64,000 bases of DNA, taken from Panonychus citri (lineage: Eukaryota; Arthropoda; Arachnida; Trombidiformes; Tetranychidae). The notes beneath the pieces were generated by a model. That model saw only the letters and a program-made list of their open reading frames with translations. It was not told the origin of the DNA and did no database searches. The stretch is taken from positions 2,914,001 through 2,978,000 of the forward strand of contig NW_026515539.1 of NCBI RefSeq assembly GCF_014898815.1, written 5' to 3'. Below are positions 23,037 through 36,010 of this stretch, in pieces (positions within the stretch are counted from its first letter, which is position 1; the number at the start of each line of letters is the position of its first letter). The position numbers and the translations under genes were made by a program.

Positions 23037-26000
23037 ATGATACAATTAAGTCGGAATGGATCAAATCTCTGGCTTTTGTTGATTGTATCTCAATGTTTCC
23101 TGTTACAATTTCAAGGTAAGTCGATTGAACCTTTTTAATTGTAATCGAATAATCAGAAATTATTAACAATCGTAACTTAATTGAACGATTTTCTCATTTC
23201 ATTAATAAATCAGACTGATTAACGAATCATAAACAATTTAAACTTTGCTGATTCTCGAAAAGTAAATATTGGTCATTGAGATTTGATTCAATTTGATTTC
23301 TTATGAATAATTAAATTGTTTGTACGTTCTCATTGTAATCATAACTCTCGATAATCAGTTGAACATTTAAATACGAGTTCGAGTTTGATTGAAATAATTG
23401 ATAATCTAATTTTGGAGCAACAATTTGATGCTAAATTGAGACCGATAAAAGTTACTACGATTGAGGAAAATTAAGTTTTAATTGTTCAGTTTTCAGAACA
23501 ATTGATTGAAATGACAAAACAATTTATCGATAAATTTTAATATTAATGGTAAAAAATGAATTTATTAATATCAATCATAGTTATAGTTTAATCATCAAAA
23601 TCATTCACTGAACTTTATTTGAAACAATCAACTAAATTTGTTGTTAATTTTTGCTTCATTTTATCATGTCAACAATCAAACTGATTTCATAACAAGTTAA
23701 AATTGCGAAATCAAAGTGAAAACTGGTAAACAACTAGATAATTTATTATCAAGGTAAAGGTAATTATCATGAGCGGGGACTGACCTTAACCTTGACCATT
23801 GGCTTTTAGTAAATAACCTTAGGTTAATGATCTTGTTATTATGTAGTTCAGGTGATTTGTTGATCAACTTGTTTTCAATTTTTCTCCATCGATTAATATT
23901 GTTTGATTGTTTCTCAATTGTTTTTACCATGTAAAACTATCAATATTAATAAAACCTTTTCCATTCTCAATTGTGATGATTAATTAATAAAGCGGTTGAC
24001 TCAACAAATGGTGTATCGAGTGATGGTTGTATTTGGACTGGTTGTCAAGATGAAGATGCTGATGATGCGATCGACTGTTCAACCTCGAACATGTTTCAGA
24101 TCGAAACCAGGGATTGCGGTGAAGATGGTACAAACTACCATTGTTGTCCCGCTTCGATGTCACCTAAGGATACCGATACAGACATAGATATGGATAAAGA
24201 TTCTGACAAAGATACAGATACAGATAAAGACACTGACGAAGATGCAGAAATGACCGAAACGGCAACAAAAGCTACTAAGCCAATGGTCACGTCTACAGTT
24301 CAACCACCACCTCAGTCTACAATGAAACCTACAGCTCAACCAATAGTAAGTGCAAATGAACCAACAAAAGCTCCTAAGTCAGAGCCAATGGTCACATCTA
24401 CCGCTCCCCCGACCCCTCAACCAACATCTCAACCCACAGCTCAGCCCATGTCGAGATCCAGATCAGGAGCATTCAAGCCAGTTTCAAAATCCTCAGTTGC
24501 TCGGACATCAAAGTGAGTGAAATTTTATCAATCAATTTCTTCAATTTAATTGCTATTAATGGTTGGTATTTTATGAGAACTATGAAATAATCAGTAGAAA
24601 ACGATAAACAATGTCAAGTAAATTAACTGAATTGTTTCATCGTATCAAAGATGAAAATAAGTATAATAGATCATAAATTAATCGGTGACAATTAACTAAT
24701 GATGTTATTGGTAAATAAACTAAAAGCCCTGAAAATCAGCAATGTAAAGGATGTTAATCTTCAAGGTGATTTAATAAAATGATGTTTGTGATAAATTACA
24801 AATTGCACAATTTAGGATTACGAAGGAAATGATTAATTCATTGGGACAATTAATGATAAATCCTTTTTTGATTATCACATTGACAACCATAAGTACAATT
24901 GTATATCCAAATTATGGTAAAACAATAGGAGATGAGAGAGAAATCAATTATCGTCGAAAATGCTTCTATTAAATATGTTGAATAATTTACTTATTGGATT
25001 AACTAATTTAACCTTCCTCCTGATTCCCAGTAATCCATCAACCGCTGGTACTGACCAAAGTGTCGCAATGAAATCAGTTGAAAATGATTCGGGTTGTTGG
25101 TGGACAGGGTGTCAGAAAAACGACTGGGCTGTGGTCGGTTGTGGTCAGTATAACATGACCGAAAAGTCCAATCGCAACTGTCAAGACGGCAAAGAATACA
25201 ATTGCTGTCCGAGGTCATCCAATTCAATAAGTAAGTTTAATTAGATCAATTAATGACGAGTCCACATTTCGACTATTACGATAATCAACTTTAAATTATC
25301 GTGAAACAATTAACGATACCAGAGAAACACTGAAAATGATTCGCTTTAATATTGATCATCTAATTTCAATCGTTTTCAAACTTTCGAGCTTTAGTGAAAC
25401 AATTAACTTATTGGAACAACTAAATTAATCTTTCTATTGATTCCTAGTAATCCTTCAACCGCAAGTACTGACCAAAGTAAAGTAAATTCAGTTGAATCTG
25501 ATTGTTGGTGGACAGGGTGTCAGAAAAACGACTGGGCTGTGGTCGGTTGCGGTCAGTATAACATGACCGAAAAGACCAATCGAAACTGTCAGGACGGCAA
25601 AGAATATAATTGTTGTCCAAAATCGTCCAATTCAAATATGTAAGTTTAATTGTTGATCGTAACATTAATTGTGAACATTCAAGTTGTAAACTTTTGCATT
25701 TAAATTTGAATCAGATACGCTGAGTGATTAATGATTTAAATTACTGACAAAAAGCTGAAATATTAATAGTTTTGCAATTATTTTGATTTTTTTTGTAACT
25801 AATGAGTTTCATCAATTACACAATCAAATTAATTGACAGTTGAGATAAAATGTAATAATTTAAATGATCAATTGTTTCAACTATTGATAATTAACAGGGA
25901 ATCAACGACTTCTACAACTTCAACTACAACAACTCCACCTCCACCTCCACCTACAGTTGATTGTTGGTGGACTGGTTGTCAAAAAAATAGCTGGGCCAGT

Positions 26001-29000
26001 GTTGGTTGCGCTCAATATAATCGGTAAATTAGATCCAATTTAGAATCGGTACTTTGATGATTAAGTCTTCGTCCTATTGCGTTTTTTACAGAACCGAGAA
26101 AAATAAACGCGAATGCGACGACGGAAAAGAGTATTATTGTTGTGTGGGTTCACCAGATACACCAAGTAAACCAGAATCTCGAGAGTGCTGGTGGTCAACT
26201 TGTCAACTTAAAAACGAGACAACTCGAGGTTGTCCAGTTGGTTTCGATTTCTTAAGTTCTGAACCATGTGAAGATGGAGATTTATTCCAATGCTGTGAGA
26301 ATCCAGATCGGTAAGTGAAACAATCAAATCGAACTACATTTTGATCGCTGACCCTTTGGTGCTTTTCATTTGATCAGAAAACTCCCACCTGAAGTTGAAC
26401 CATTAACGGGAGGTTCATATGAAAATTTCGTCCAATATTTACTACTTAAGGCTCGTAACTTTACATTGGCACCAAGCAATTTACAATGTACTCAATTAGA
26501 TCCAGGAAAAGAGGTGATTATAAGTGTTGGTGAAAATGACGGGATTCGAATGTGTGACTTATGTCCCAGTTTTCCGATGGTCTATTTGACCGACATCTTT
26601 CTTGATCGTATTCCAAGTAATACAACATCGAATGTCGATTTTCAAGATTGTTTCGCTTCTTGTGAAGCAAACGCTCGTTGTTTAGCCTTTTCTTATGATA
26701 AAGAATCAGTTACATGTTATATGTTCAATTCAACTGTCGGTCTATTTACAAGTGACCCAGGATGGAAAACGGTTCTCATGACTCAACCTTCAGGAGTAAT
26801 CGAGAATTGGTATTATTCCCGACATACTTCAATTTCTGGTACTTTTGACAAGATCGTTGAAAAGACCCAAGGTTTTCGTGATTGTTTGACACTTTGCTCA
26901 AAGGAAGATTCTTGTAAACATGTTTCCTTTAACGTTGATACAACTCAATGTAAAATGTACTCCAATGTTTCATCAATCGATTATATTGATCTGAATTATG
27001 GTTGGTTAACAGCCTTCGATTTGAACGACATATCAGCTTCTAATCCCGATAATTCATGGCGATTTACTCGAGATGAGAACAATTTAGATCTTCTGGCCAA
27101 TTCCAAGACCACTGTAGAAAATTCTTGCACCAAGATGAAAAATCTAACTCATTCTGCTTATTTCTCGAAAGAATGTTACACATCAGGAGCTCTTGGCTGT
27201 GATTCAGCGACCGGGTGTCGAACTTGTTACTATCCCGAGAATTCAGGCCAACTTTTTGACAACAATTTAATCGCTTGTCCAGATAGTATAATGACGAAAT
27301 CTTTCGATTTAGCGAATGAAGTATCAACTCTTCGAATGGTTTCTTGTCTATCTAATCCCAATTGTTTCGGTGTTGGTGTTAACGGTGACGTCGCCTATTC
27401 AGAGGAAATTGTTCCCGAAACTTTATCCAAAGCGTATCAGACTCGTTACATGTTGAGATACCCGAAAGAGTCCAAGGGTTTACATCCGTTCTTGATGCGA
27501 AACGATTTCCTTGCCGATTATGACTTCGTTTCTTCTGGTTCAATCACTGAAGTTTACAATGAAATGACCAAAGATAAACTTGAAGATTGTTTAGCTGAGA
27601 TCAGTAAGAATGATAAAATTACTAAAGTCAGTTACTCATTATCGTCCAAGAAATGTAAAGTTGGTTCTAACCAAGTAACACTGATTAACTCACCCAATCA
27701 GGGGTTAATTACTATGATTAAACATCCAGAAATATCTTCATCATTAGCTTATTATTCAGCGATCTATGGAGTTACTCTCGATACCAGCAAAGCCAAGTTC
27801 AATATGAAAGATTGTCGCAATTGCGAGGAGACTTGTGCTAACTACTGTAAAAATGACGCCAAAAGTTGGTGCGGATACTACAGCGTTTCATACGCTTCCA
27901 ATAGTGGCCAATGTTGGTTTTACGAAGACGATGATTCTTTGATGGTGAAAGCCTCAGATACAACGATTACATACAAACGAACATCAACTTTAGAGTTTAA
28001 CTTGGAATCATTGAATCGATTACCGCTATTCCAACCTGATGATTTCTATGGGTGTTTCCTTGGAACTGGAGATCCAGCAACAGGTTCGTCGTCAAGTAAA
28101 ACAACTGGAGTTGCATTAAGGTCTCGACGGGGTATTTTCGATAAGATTGGTAACTTTTTCAAGAAAGTCGGCCAAGGAATTGTTGATACAGTGAAAAAAA
28201 CTGTCAACACTGTTGTCGACACAGCTAAAGGTGTTGTTCAATCCGTTGGTAAAGTAATTAAAGGTGATCTTAAGGGTGCTAAAGATGCTTTCATGAAGAT
28301 TCCAGTTGTTAACGATGTTAAAAATGTTGTTGAACTTGGAGGTGCCGTTATCAAAGGAGATTGGAACAAGGTTAAAGAAAAAGGTGCTGATCTACTTCAA
28401 TCATCAACTCTCGATCTTATTACAACAGTTATTCCTGGAGGCAAAATCCTCGGCAAAGGTTTAAGTGCTGCTGGTAAAGCGCTTGGTAATACAGGCAAAA
28501 TCGCCAAGAACGATGTCAAGAAAAGCATCGGTAAAAGTGACACTAAGGACAAAAAATTGAAGGACAAAGACAATAACAACAACAACAATAATAATAACGA
28601 CAAGAATAGAGACAAAGATCAAAGAGGAAGCCAATGTCCAAGACGCGACAATCGCACTAATCGTAAGAGACGAGCAACTAATGGTCGGAAACGACCTGGA
28701 AACGACTGTGACGATGAAGATGACGGTAAACGTGAGGGATGTGCAAGACCAAATGTCAATAACATTATTGACACAACAACAAGCGAATGCAACAATCGTA
28801 AGGCTACAGCCAAATGTAATTTCGAGTGCGAACCTGGATATGATGAGAACGATCCTTCGGTAACATGCACTCGAACGGGTAAGACTCTCGTTTGGAATCC
28901 AGCGCCAAAATGTACACTTAAAACATGTAAAGCAGGTAAAGAAGTTTTAATTGTCCTTGAAACACCGAAATCGAGATTGAGCATCGGAGGAACATCAAAG

Positions 29001-31902
29001 AACGTTGTTGCTTATTGTGTGCTTTTCGATAGTAGTCGTAAACTACCAATTTGGTCAGTTACCTTCCAACAAAGTTCGGACTTGAAAAAATTCCAGTAAG
29101 TTACAATCTTTTAAGTAGAATGAAAAATGTTCTAATTTCAACTGTATTTTCGATTCGAACAGGAATCGAGAACACTCATGGAAAAAGTACCCATGTACAG
29201 CTTTGGCTACTAAACAAGCGGACGATGGCGATTATTCTGGTACCAATTGGCAAAAAGGTCATTTGACTCCGGCTAATGTTGCACTGTGGTCTCCAAGAGC
29301 TGCTCAATCTACTAATTTGTACTTAAACGAAGCCCCGGCAGACAGAACTACCAACGTTGGAAGTTGGAGAGACCTCGAAGCTCATGTCCGATGTTTCGCT
29401 GGTCGAAAACGGATACTTGTCGCAACGGGTGTTTGTGATGCCTCGATCGGCAAATCAAAATCTTTGGGTGGAGTTGATGTTCCCTCGTGTTTCTGGAAGT
29501 TGTTATGTTACGAAGATGAAAGTGATAACACTGTTGTCGTTGGTTTTAAATCTGACAATAGTCAAATCTCAACGGGTGATGCTGGTAAAAAAGACAGAGA
29601 AACGCGAAGGAAACAAATTTTCACTCCGCTTTCTCAAGCGGAAATCGGTAAACTTTATTCAGGTAAAAATCCATGGATTTCAACAGCAACTGAACTGTTC
29701 AAAGGTCGTGAAGCTGAAGCTGCGGCTGGAGCCACAAATTGGACTCCGGTGAATCCTTTACGTTGTGCAGCGGCAAATAATCTGGTTGATGATGAGAAAG
29801 ATGCTTGGGCTGCTGCTTTTGCACGAATCGATTATGATATTGTGCGAGGAAAGGGACCGAAAAAACCGAAGGGTAAAACCAAGAAAAAGAGACAAGCTGA
29901 CAGAGGTTTGGGTCGTGGATGTATTGATGACAATGACTTCAAATCGGCTTTATCGTTGGTTGGACTCGCAGCAGGACTTGCAACTTTAGGCGGTGCTAAT
30001 GGTAGTGATTCGCCTATTGGTGGGGTTGAAGATAATGGTGATGGTTCAGTCCAAGTGAATGTTCAAAGTTGTGGTAAACGAATCATCGGTTATTATACTT
30101 CGTGGGGAAAGAAACCAATAACTGGACGAATGCTACAGAAATTAACTCATGTAATTTATGCTTTCTTAGAGACATCAGCCGATGGAACCATCAACATTGG
30201 TTCACCAGATCGTAAGAACAGCGCTAACATTGCAGAAGAAACTGAAAAGGCGAGAAAACGATTAGAACACTTGATGTCACTTCGAAGTATGTATCCACAT
30301 GTTAAGATTATGTTCGCAGTCGGAGGTTGGGAGAATTCTCAATATTTCAGTGCCATTGCCTCTTCTCCTTCAATGAGACAAACATTCATGAGTTCGGTTA
30401 TCAAAATGATCGAGACTTGGGAATTCGATGGAGTCGATATCGATTGGGAATACCCAGTAACCGGAGGTGCCAATGAAGGTGTTCCATCCGATAAAGAAAA
30501 TTATGTCACCCTGATGAAAGAAATGAGAGGTTTACTTGATTCCTTACAATCAGAAAAGGGAAGAAAAGACAAATATTTATTATCTTTCGCTGGTGCTGCT
30601 GGACAATGGACACTTGACCCTGGTTTCGATTTACCTGGTCTACTTAAATATGCCGATTTCGCCAATATCATGACCTACGATTACTTCGGTGCTTGGGCTT
30701 CTAAATGGGGAGCATATACTGGTCCTCCTGCACCTCTTTTCTTCGGAATGCCACCTCGATTCTCTGGTAAAACCAACACCGCTTGGACTGTTAAGTATTA
30801 CACTTGTAAATCGAAACTTCCTCATAAATTGAACATGGGTGTTCCTTTCTATGGAAGGTATTGGAAGAATGTCGGGGATCCCGTTGATGGTAAAGATGGA
30901 ATGTGGAGAACAGCGACTGCCGTCAATGGTAAATTCGAAGGAGATTTTGTTCCTTGGGATAAAATTGGATCAGATTATTTGTCGAATCCTTCATTTACTG
31001 TTACTTTCCACGAGAAATCGAAAACACCTTATGCTTGGAGTCCAAGTACAAAGACCTTCTTAGGTTTCGAGAATGAACAATCCTTAGGAGAGAAAGTTAA
31101 ATATGCTGTGGATAAGAATGTCGGTGGTTTGATGGTTTGGGCTGTTGATTTGGACGACGACGAACTGACGTTACTTGATATCGTCAGTAAAGCTCCGTTG
31201 TGTTCAAATACTGATCCAAATGACAATAAACACGTTTGCTCACCAATCGATGAAAAGAGATGGTGGACACCCGAAGATGGAAGCGACAAAGAAGGACTTT
31301 GTGGTAAATCAGCTCCTCTTTACAAAGGTTATTATCCAGTTTGTGACCCTGATGACCCAGGGTACAGTTGTTGCGGTAAATTTGGTTATTGTGGAACTGG
31401 ACCCGATTTCTGTGATTGTCCTTCTTGTAAAGACTTTGGTAAAAATCCCAAGATCATTTTAGAAGGAGCAATTAAACCCTCCGTTCCTGTTCAATGGTAC
31501 ATTCTAAGTGATCCCGATGGTAAAAGAGGAAGATGTGGACGAAAGATCGAGAAATTGAATGGACAATATCCAATTTGTAACCCGGACGATGACAACAATC
31601 ATTGTTGTTCCAATGGCGGTTATTGTGGTGCAACACCCGAACATTGTACCTGCTCGGGTTGTGTCGATTTCCGAAAGAATCCCAACTACAAATGGGGACC
31701 CAAAAAGTGGTGGACATTAGAAGACGGAGAAAACCTCGGAGGAGCTTGTGGACCAAAAGCACCAAAAGTAGACGGAATTTATGAAGCCGAGTGTGATCCA
31801 GATTCGCCGACTCATTATTGTTGCAGTTCGCAAGGTTGGTGCGGAGCTGGAAAAGACTTTTGTGATTGTAATGGTTGTAAAAATTTTAAGAACAAAAGTT
31901 AA
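23037..31902 (+). CDS. secreted mosaic protein: CWW/CC modules, PAN, sushi, NUC endonuclease, GH18 chitinase, hevein-like modules
   Basis: Inferred exons: 23037-23115, 23993-24512, 25448-25639, 25898-26023, 26092-26310, 26378-29095 and 29163-31902. All phases agree and give about 2197 residues. Residues 1-26 are a signal peptide (LWLLLIVSQCFLLQF). Four Cys-rich modules of the form CWWTGCQ...C.DGKEY.CC follow, separated by Thr/Pro linkers. Residues about 445-900 hold PAN-like modules with paired Cys (DCFASCEANARC, DCLTLCSKEDSC). A dibasic RSRRG (about 960) precedes an amphipathic Lys/Val helix. A sushi-like module is at about 1166-1222. A DNA/RNA non-specific endonuclease domain (1225-1450) carries KGHLTPANV, the family's RGH site with Lys for Arg. 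GH18 chitinase (about 1587-1960) has the intact catalytic DGVDIDWEYP. Three hevein-like modules end the protein. The architecture suggests an extracellular chitin- and nucleic-acid-degrading effector, digestive, moulting or antifungal. That role is inference. Confidence 0.85.
25031..25230 (+). other. duplicated cassette exon of the mosaic gene, frame-breaking
   Basis: This stretch is a near copy of the exon at 25448-25639, including the splice sites (ttcccag before, gtaagt after). It encodes the same CWWTGCQKNDWAVVGCGQYN module. It is 200 bases long rather than 192, and its last codons lack one A compared with the sister exon. Inclusion between exons ending and starting in phase 2 would therefore shift the frame. 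It is either a skipped or poison exon, or a decayed tandem duplicate. Use of an internal acceptor in the next exon (around 25481) could also restore frame. Confidence 0.65.
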
Positions 31903-32302
31903 TCAACTAGAAAATATTAAGCTAATTCTTTTGCCGAACCAATCAACTTATGTAATCAATTAAACAAGTGAGCATTAAAATGTAAAAAAACATAAATCGT
32001 CATATTTAAATTCTTTAATCAATTTATCTTGATGATTTCAAATTATTCAGAAAGTGATATTGAAATCGACTTAAAGATCAGTATTCACAGTCAGCCAATG
32101 AAATAAAAATAAATAAATTTTTTGGGTAACTGAATTCCGGTCATCATAAGTAAATATCAAAATACTAGAAAAATAGCTGATTGAATAACTGTTTTTGTTG
32201 AAACAATTATTAATACTAATTTGAAGATCATTATTTAATCAACTGAGTGATATTGGAAACTTATTGTGTATACAAAACGTAAATGACTTCATATTGGAAT
32301 TC
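31903..32302. other. intergenic region 3' of the mosaic gene
   Basis: AT-rich 3' sequence of the mosaic gene. No gene seen. Confidence 0.6.
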
Positions 32303-32310
32303 GTATATAA
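32303..32310 (+). promoter_or_regulatory. TATA-box candidate for the small secreted protein gene
   Basis: gtatataa lies about 110 bases before the ATG at 32422. Spacing leaves room for a leader of about 80 bases. Supported only by sequence and position. Confidence 0.45.
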
Positions 32311-32421
32311 GTGGGATAAATTTTCATTTCTAACCATTAAATTACTAAGCTTCTCTTGAATAGTTTTACAAGTTTACCGTATTTTTAATTCACTATTTCA
32401 GTTAAAAATCTATCCGTTAAT

Positions 32422-32712
32422 ATGAATTTCAACTTAGTCCAAGCCTTTATGATTCTTGTGATCGCTTTCATTGGTACAAGTTTACAATACAAGTCAAGTG
32501 TTTTAAAAAGCCGTCTAATGGGAATGGGTAAAGTCAATAGACTTGAGTCACTAAGTAAAAACAGTGGTGGGGATGAATCCTCCGGTGCCGTAAAAGTCAA
32601 GGGTGCAGACGACCTCGATCAAAAGCAAGGCGGACAGAAAGAGTTGAAATCAAGAGGCAAAACAATGGTGAAGATTCAAACTAGCAATTCAACTCCAGCG
32701 AATTTACTTTAA
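32422..32712 (+). CDS. small secreted basic protein, unknown
   Basis: 96 residues. The first 20 residues (MNFNLVQAFMILVIAFIGTS) form a clear signal peptide with a hydrophobic core. The mature part is hydrophilic and rich in Lys, Ser, Gly and Asp, without cysteine, and looks disordered. A TATA-like box precedes it. I do not recognise a family. It lies directly downstream of the mosaic chitinase gene and upstream of the duplicated fragments. It could be a salivary or secreted lineage-specific protein, which is inference. Confidence 0.5.
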   Translation: MNFNLVQAFMILVIAFIGTSLQYKSSVLKSRLMGMGKVNRLESLSKNSGGDESSGAVKVKGADDLDQKQGGQKELKSRGKTMVKIQTSNSTPANLL

Positions 32713-33017
32713 CAAAACCTTTTTGAGCAAAACAAGAAATTGCTAATCAAATGAAAATAATATCAAAAATTAAGACAAAAACTTAGTTGTGATTCAATTT
32801 TGTGAACAATTTGATTCTAACAACGGAATCCGATGGATTTAACTTGATTCTGAACTTGATTAACCACAATTCTGTACCCAAAATTAAAGTCAAATTCATT
32901 GTTGATTAAACTATTTTAATCTAAAAGTAAAAATGTTCTATTCTGTTTTTGCCCAAAAACAATTTGCTCAAAAAGGTTTTGCTGAATTTACCCCAAATCA
33001 AAACAATGAACCTCAAT

Positions 33018-33090
33018 CACTTACCTGTTGCCATCTCTCCTTTCTAATTGTATCGTTAATTGTCTGAAGTAATCGGTGAATCTGCTGAAC
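33018..33090 (-). pseudogene. katanin p60 exon 1 fragment
   Basis: About 70 bases match 19886-19958 (end of katanin exon 1 and its splice donor) with two or three differences, then diverge. It lies about 170 bases upstream of a carrier fragment, in the same relative order as the parent genes at 20-22 kb, so both came from one duplication of that interval. Confidence 0.8.
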
Positions 33091-33258
33091 CAACAATCGT
33101 TCAATCAGCTGAAATTATCCTTTCTCTGTTGAATCTAAATAATAACTAATATATTAAATTCTATCTTGAATGTATTTTGTTCCTCGAATTTAATTAAATT
33201 CTATTATTGGTTTCCAAACTCAATTTTTCTTTTTTAAACTTCTTTGTTCTTTTATAAA

Positions 33259-33815
33259 TGACAAATGGCCTGTGGAATTAAAACTAATTACGCTTTATCT
33301 CAAATGAGGAAAGAGGGTTTATATCAATTGTATCGAGGTCTTTTACCACCGCTGCTTCAGAAAACTGCAAGTGTATCTCTTATGTTTGGAACATTCAGCC
33401 AATTCCAAAATCTACTCGATACTCATTTCGATCTATTCACATCTCATCCCAATCTTAAGTTAACAGTCTCAGCGCTACTTGCCGGATGCATGGAAGCCGT
33501 TCTTACGCCCTTCGAAGTTCAAACTTGTTACAAGATTCAAATACAATCACCAGTTTCACAACACTTTCCATGCATTCAAAGAGCTACGTAAATATGGTAT
33601 CAGGGAATATTATCGAGGATTAGCACCAATTTTAATTCGAAATGGACCATCTAAAGGCACCAATGTTCAATTTTTCTCATCAAATCGAGATGACATTTTT
33701 AGCGGACGCAAATTTTTTCTTTAACTTCATTTTCTTCTCACTTCTCAACTCTGCATTCACCTCACCTTTGGATTGTATTTGAGACTATCTTGAATAATTA
33801 ATTAAATCAGTTTGT
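33259..33815 (+). pseudogene. SLC25A51-like carrier fragment, broken copy 1
   Basis: From 33259 to about 33655 the sequence is nearly identical to the carrier at 21297-21690, starting inside repeat 1 (FRQMAYGIKT region) without the N terminus. Small deletions near 33512-33530 shift the frame in the TPFERVQTLLQ motif. After about 33655 the third repeat is missing and the copy jumps to sequence resembling the parent 3' untranslated region (about 22060-22245). It is a 5'-truncated, internally deleted, frameshifted copy and cannot make a carrier. Confidence 0.88.
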
Positions 33816-33854
33816 GACGAACATAATTTAGAAAAAGTAATATTGTTATCGTAA

Positions 33855-35175
33855 TCATTTTAATAGTTTTCTTTGTTTCAGTGTTCGTATTGTCTGCAAG
33901 TAGCTTCCTCTTGATGTTGACATTCTTGCTCTTTTATAAACATTAGGTTTTGATGATTCAGTCAACATTGAGGGTGGAATTAATGTCTTTCTCAGTTCTA
34001 TTGGCGGTGGTGTTGATGGTGGTGAAGGTGATGATGAGGCCATCAAAAGTTCCGACGATGATTCTGGACAATTAGATGGAGATTTTACCTGAGGTGTTTT
34101 CATAGGTGAACTGTCTGGTGTTGCTAAATCAATTGTCTGGATATCAATTGGTTTTTCTATTGGTACTTGATTTGAATCACAAATTGCTAAAACCTTAATC
34201 GGCGAGGACAATGGCGAAAGTTGTCTTGTTGGTGAACGTGTTGGTGAAGGTGAAGGACGTGGTGGTGATGGTGATGATGATGGCGAGGATGATTGTGGAT
34301 ATGTGATTGGTAATGGTAATGATGGTGTTGGTTCATGATAATCGATAATTGGTTGACTTGATTCGGGAATAGTTGTGACTTTCCATTTCTGTTTCATTTG
34401 GAGCTTCTTCTTGGGTCGAAATTTGTTGTAAGATAAAAACAATCGGGCCATTCGCTGTTTGAAGGTTAATCGTTTTTTGATTTGTTTTCTATCAACAATT
34501 GTTGATTTTTCACTTTTAGGTTTAGAATCCTTTGGATCGGGATTCTCGAACATTTCTTGTTTGATTAGTGTAGAATCTATTGCACTTAATTGGATAAGAA
34601 TATCAATTACCATATTGCGAGGTATTGTCGCATATCCTTTGTAAATAAGGTCATAAAGGGCCAAAAGTCCATCTTTTTTAAACGAAGGGCAGTAAAAATC
34701 TTCCATCGGAGCATCAGGAGTGGACAAAGAAACAGGGAGAAAATAATCTGTCACTTGACGTAACAATGATCCATGAAAAAGTAAACTGAATCCATCGGAT
34801 GCTTGAACATTCACATTTTTCCAGCGATTTTCTCTTCTCCAATCAACACCATCAATTTTGTGCTTCATTTTAAGCGTGTAAACCAAAGATGGTTCTGGAA
34901 CATGATTCATTTGAATTGTAGAATTTTCATCACAATTGTCACCAGATTCGCTCTCTGTTGCATTCTCTTTGTTGTTAAACTATAACAATTAGATGGAAAT
35001 CAAAAAAAGAGAGAAAACAAAAACAAAACAAACCGTTAAAACCATTGAACGACTAATACATTTAAAAGGAACAATTAAAGAAAATAAATGAAAAGGCTAA
35101 TTAGCAAATTAGATTTACCTGTAAACCCAAAGTGAAGGCATAACTGATTTTCTCTTGCATCAGATTGGAATCCAT
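33855..35175 (-). CDS. BTB-like domain protein with Pro/Ser-rich tail, two exons
   Basis: Exon 1 is 35175-35119 (MDSNLMQEKISYAFTLGLQ) and exon 2 is 34979-33855, joined in phase 0 for about 393 residues. An N-terminal domain of about 110 residues has the layout of a BTB/POZ or BTB-like fold: VQASDGFSLLFHGSLLRQV, then FYCPSFKKDGLLALYDLIY, matching the 'body of the domain inside, hydrophobic helix, YTG' order. A basic patch (KQIKKRLTFKQRMARLF) and a long Ser/Pro tail with SPSPP repeats follow. I cannot assign it to a named gene. BTB-like proteins usually dimerise or bind cullin-3 or chromatin factors. A fragment lies at 59120-59560 and a chimeric relative at 63041-64000. Expression and function are unknown. 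Confidence 0.65.
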
Positions 35176-36010
35176 TTTGATTAATCTAAATGAAGAAGAA
35201 GAGAAAAAAATGAGACAATTAAGGAGCCAAAAGAAAAACCAAAAGAGAAAACTGAGTAACAATGTCAAGTTAAACATAAACGATTCTTTAATTAACTTAC
35301 ATTACGAAGAATAGAATTAAACAGAAATTTAATTAGCACAATTAATCAAATCAGTGGTCATTAAATTAGCACAAAAATAAAGAGCAACAGAAAAAGATGG
35401 ACAAGAACGGGAACCAAAAAGCAGCCGAAAAACAATCAGCTGAGAAAAAGAAACTCTCTTGTTGAAGGAAGTTGATTGAAGAAAACCAATCGACTCTAAC
35501 TGTTGAATTACCTTTGAACTGTGGACGAATTAAAAATGACAATGAGACTTACAAATCCTCTGGATTAATGAGAGAGGACCCACTGGAACACGAAAGATAA
35601 GCCAAAGTTAATCCATTCTAAAGCTCAATTGAGACGCTTTTAAATTTCACTCTCTATTTACATAGAAACTTTTCTTTCAACTAATTGTCTTTTTGACAAT
35701 TTAGTGTTAAAGTTACTAATTTTAACAATTAATAGCTAAACAGAAAATGATAATCTTCGTCATGTAAACAATTAATTGTTTCTTTTATCAAATCTAAACT
35801 GGATTAAGGTTTTCTCGATTGTTGACCCTCTCAATTGATTGGGGAATGACCTTTAATTGGCCTGGTGACCATCGTGATGTTTGGTCAACACTCTGGTCAT
35901 TTAAGTGTCTTCATTTTAATTCCTTTTGATACTTGTATCTTTAATCAACAATTAAATTAAAACTGATTGTTTGGTAATCTCTTGGTGAGCAATTGATTGA
36001 TTAATCAATT
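35176..36010. other. intergenic, upstream of the BTB-like gene
   Basis: AT-rich leader and intergenic DNA. No gene seen. Confidence 0.55.

Noticed and set aside
28397..28984. Antisense frames inside the mosaic gene
   Set aside because: They mirror the low-complexity and Cys-rich coding strand. Splice sites and domains support only the plus strand.
31240..31890. Horizontal transfer from plants for the hevein-like modules
   Set aside because: The Cys pattern is similar, but spacing and intron-free context alone do not show origin; animal and fungal proteins use related modules.
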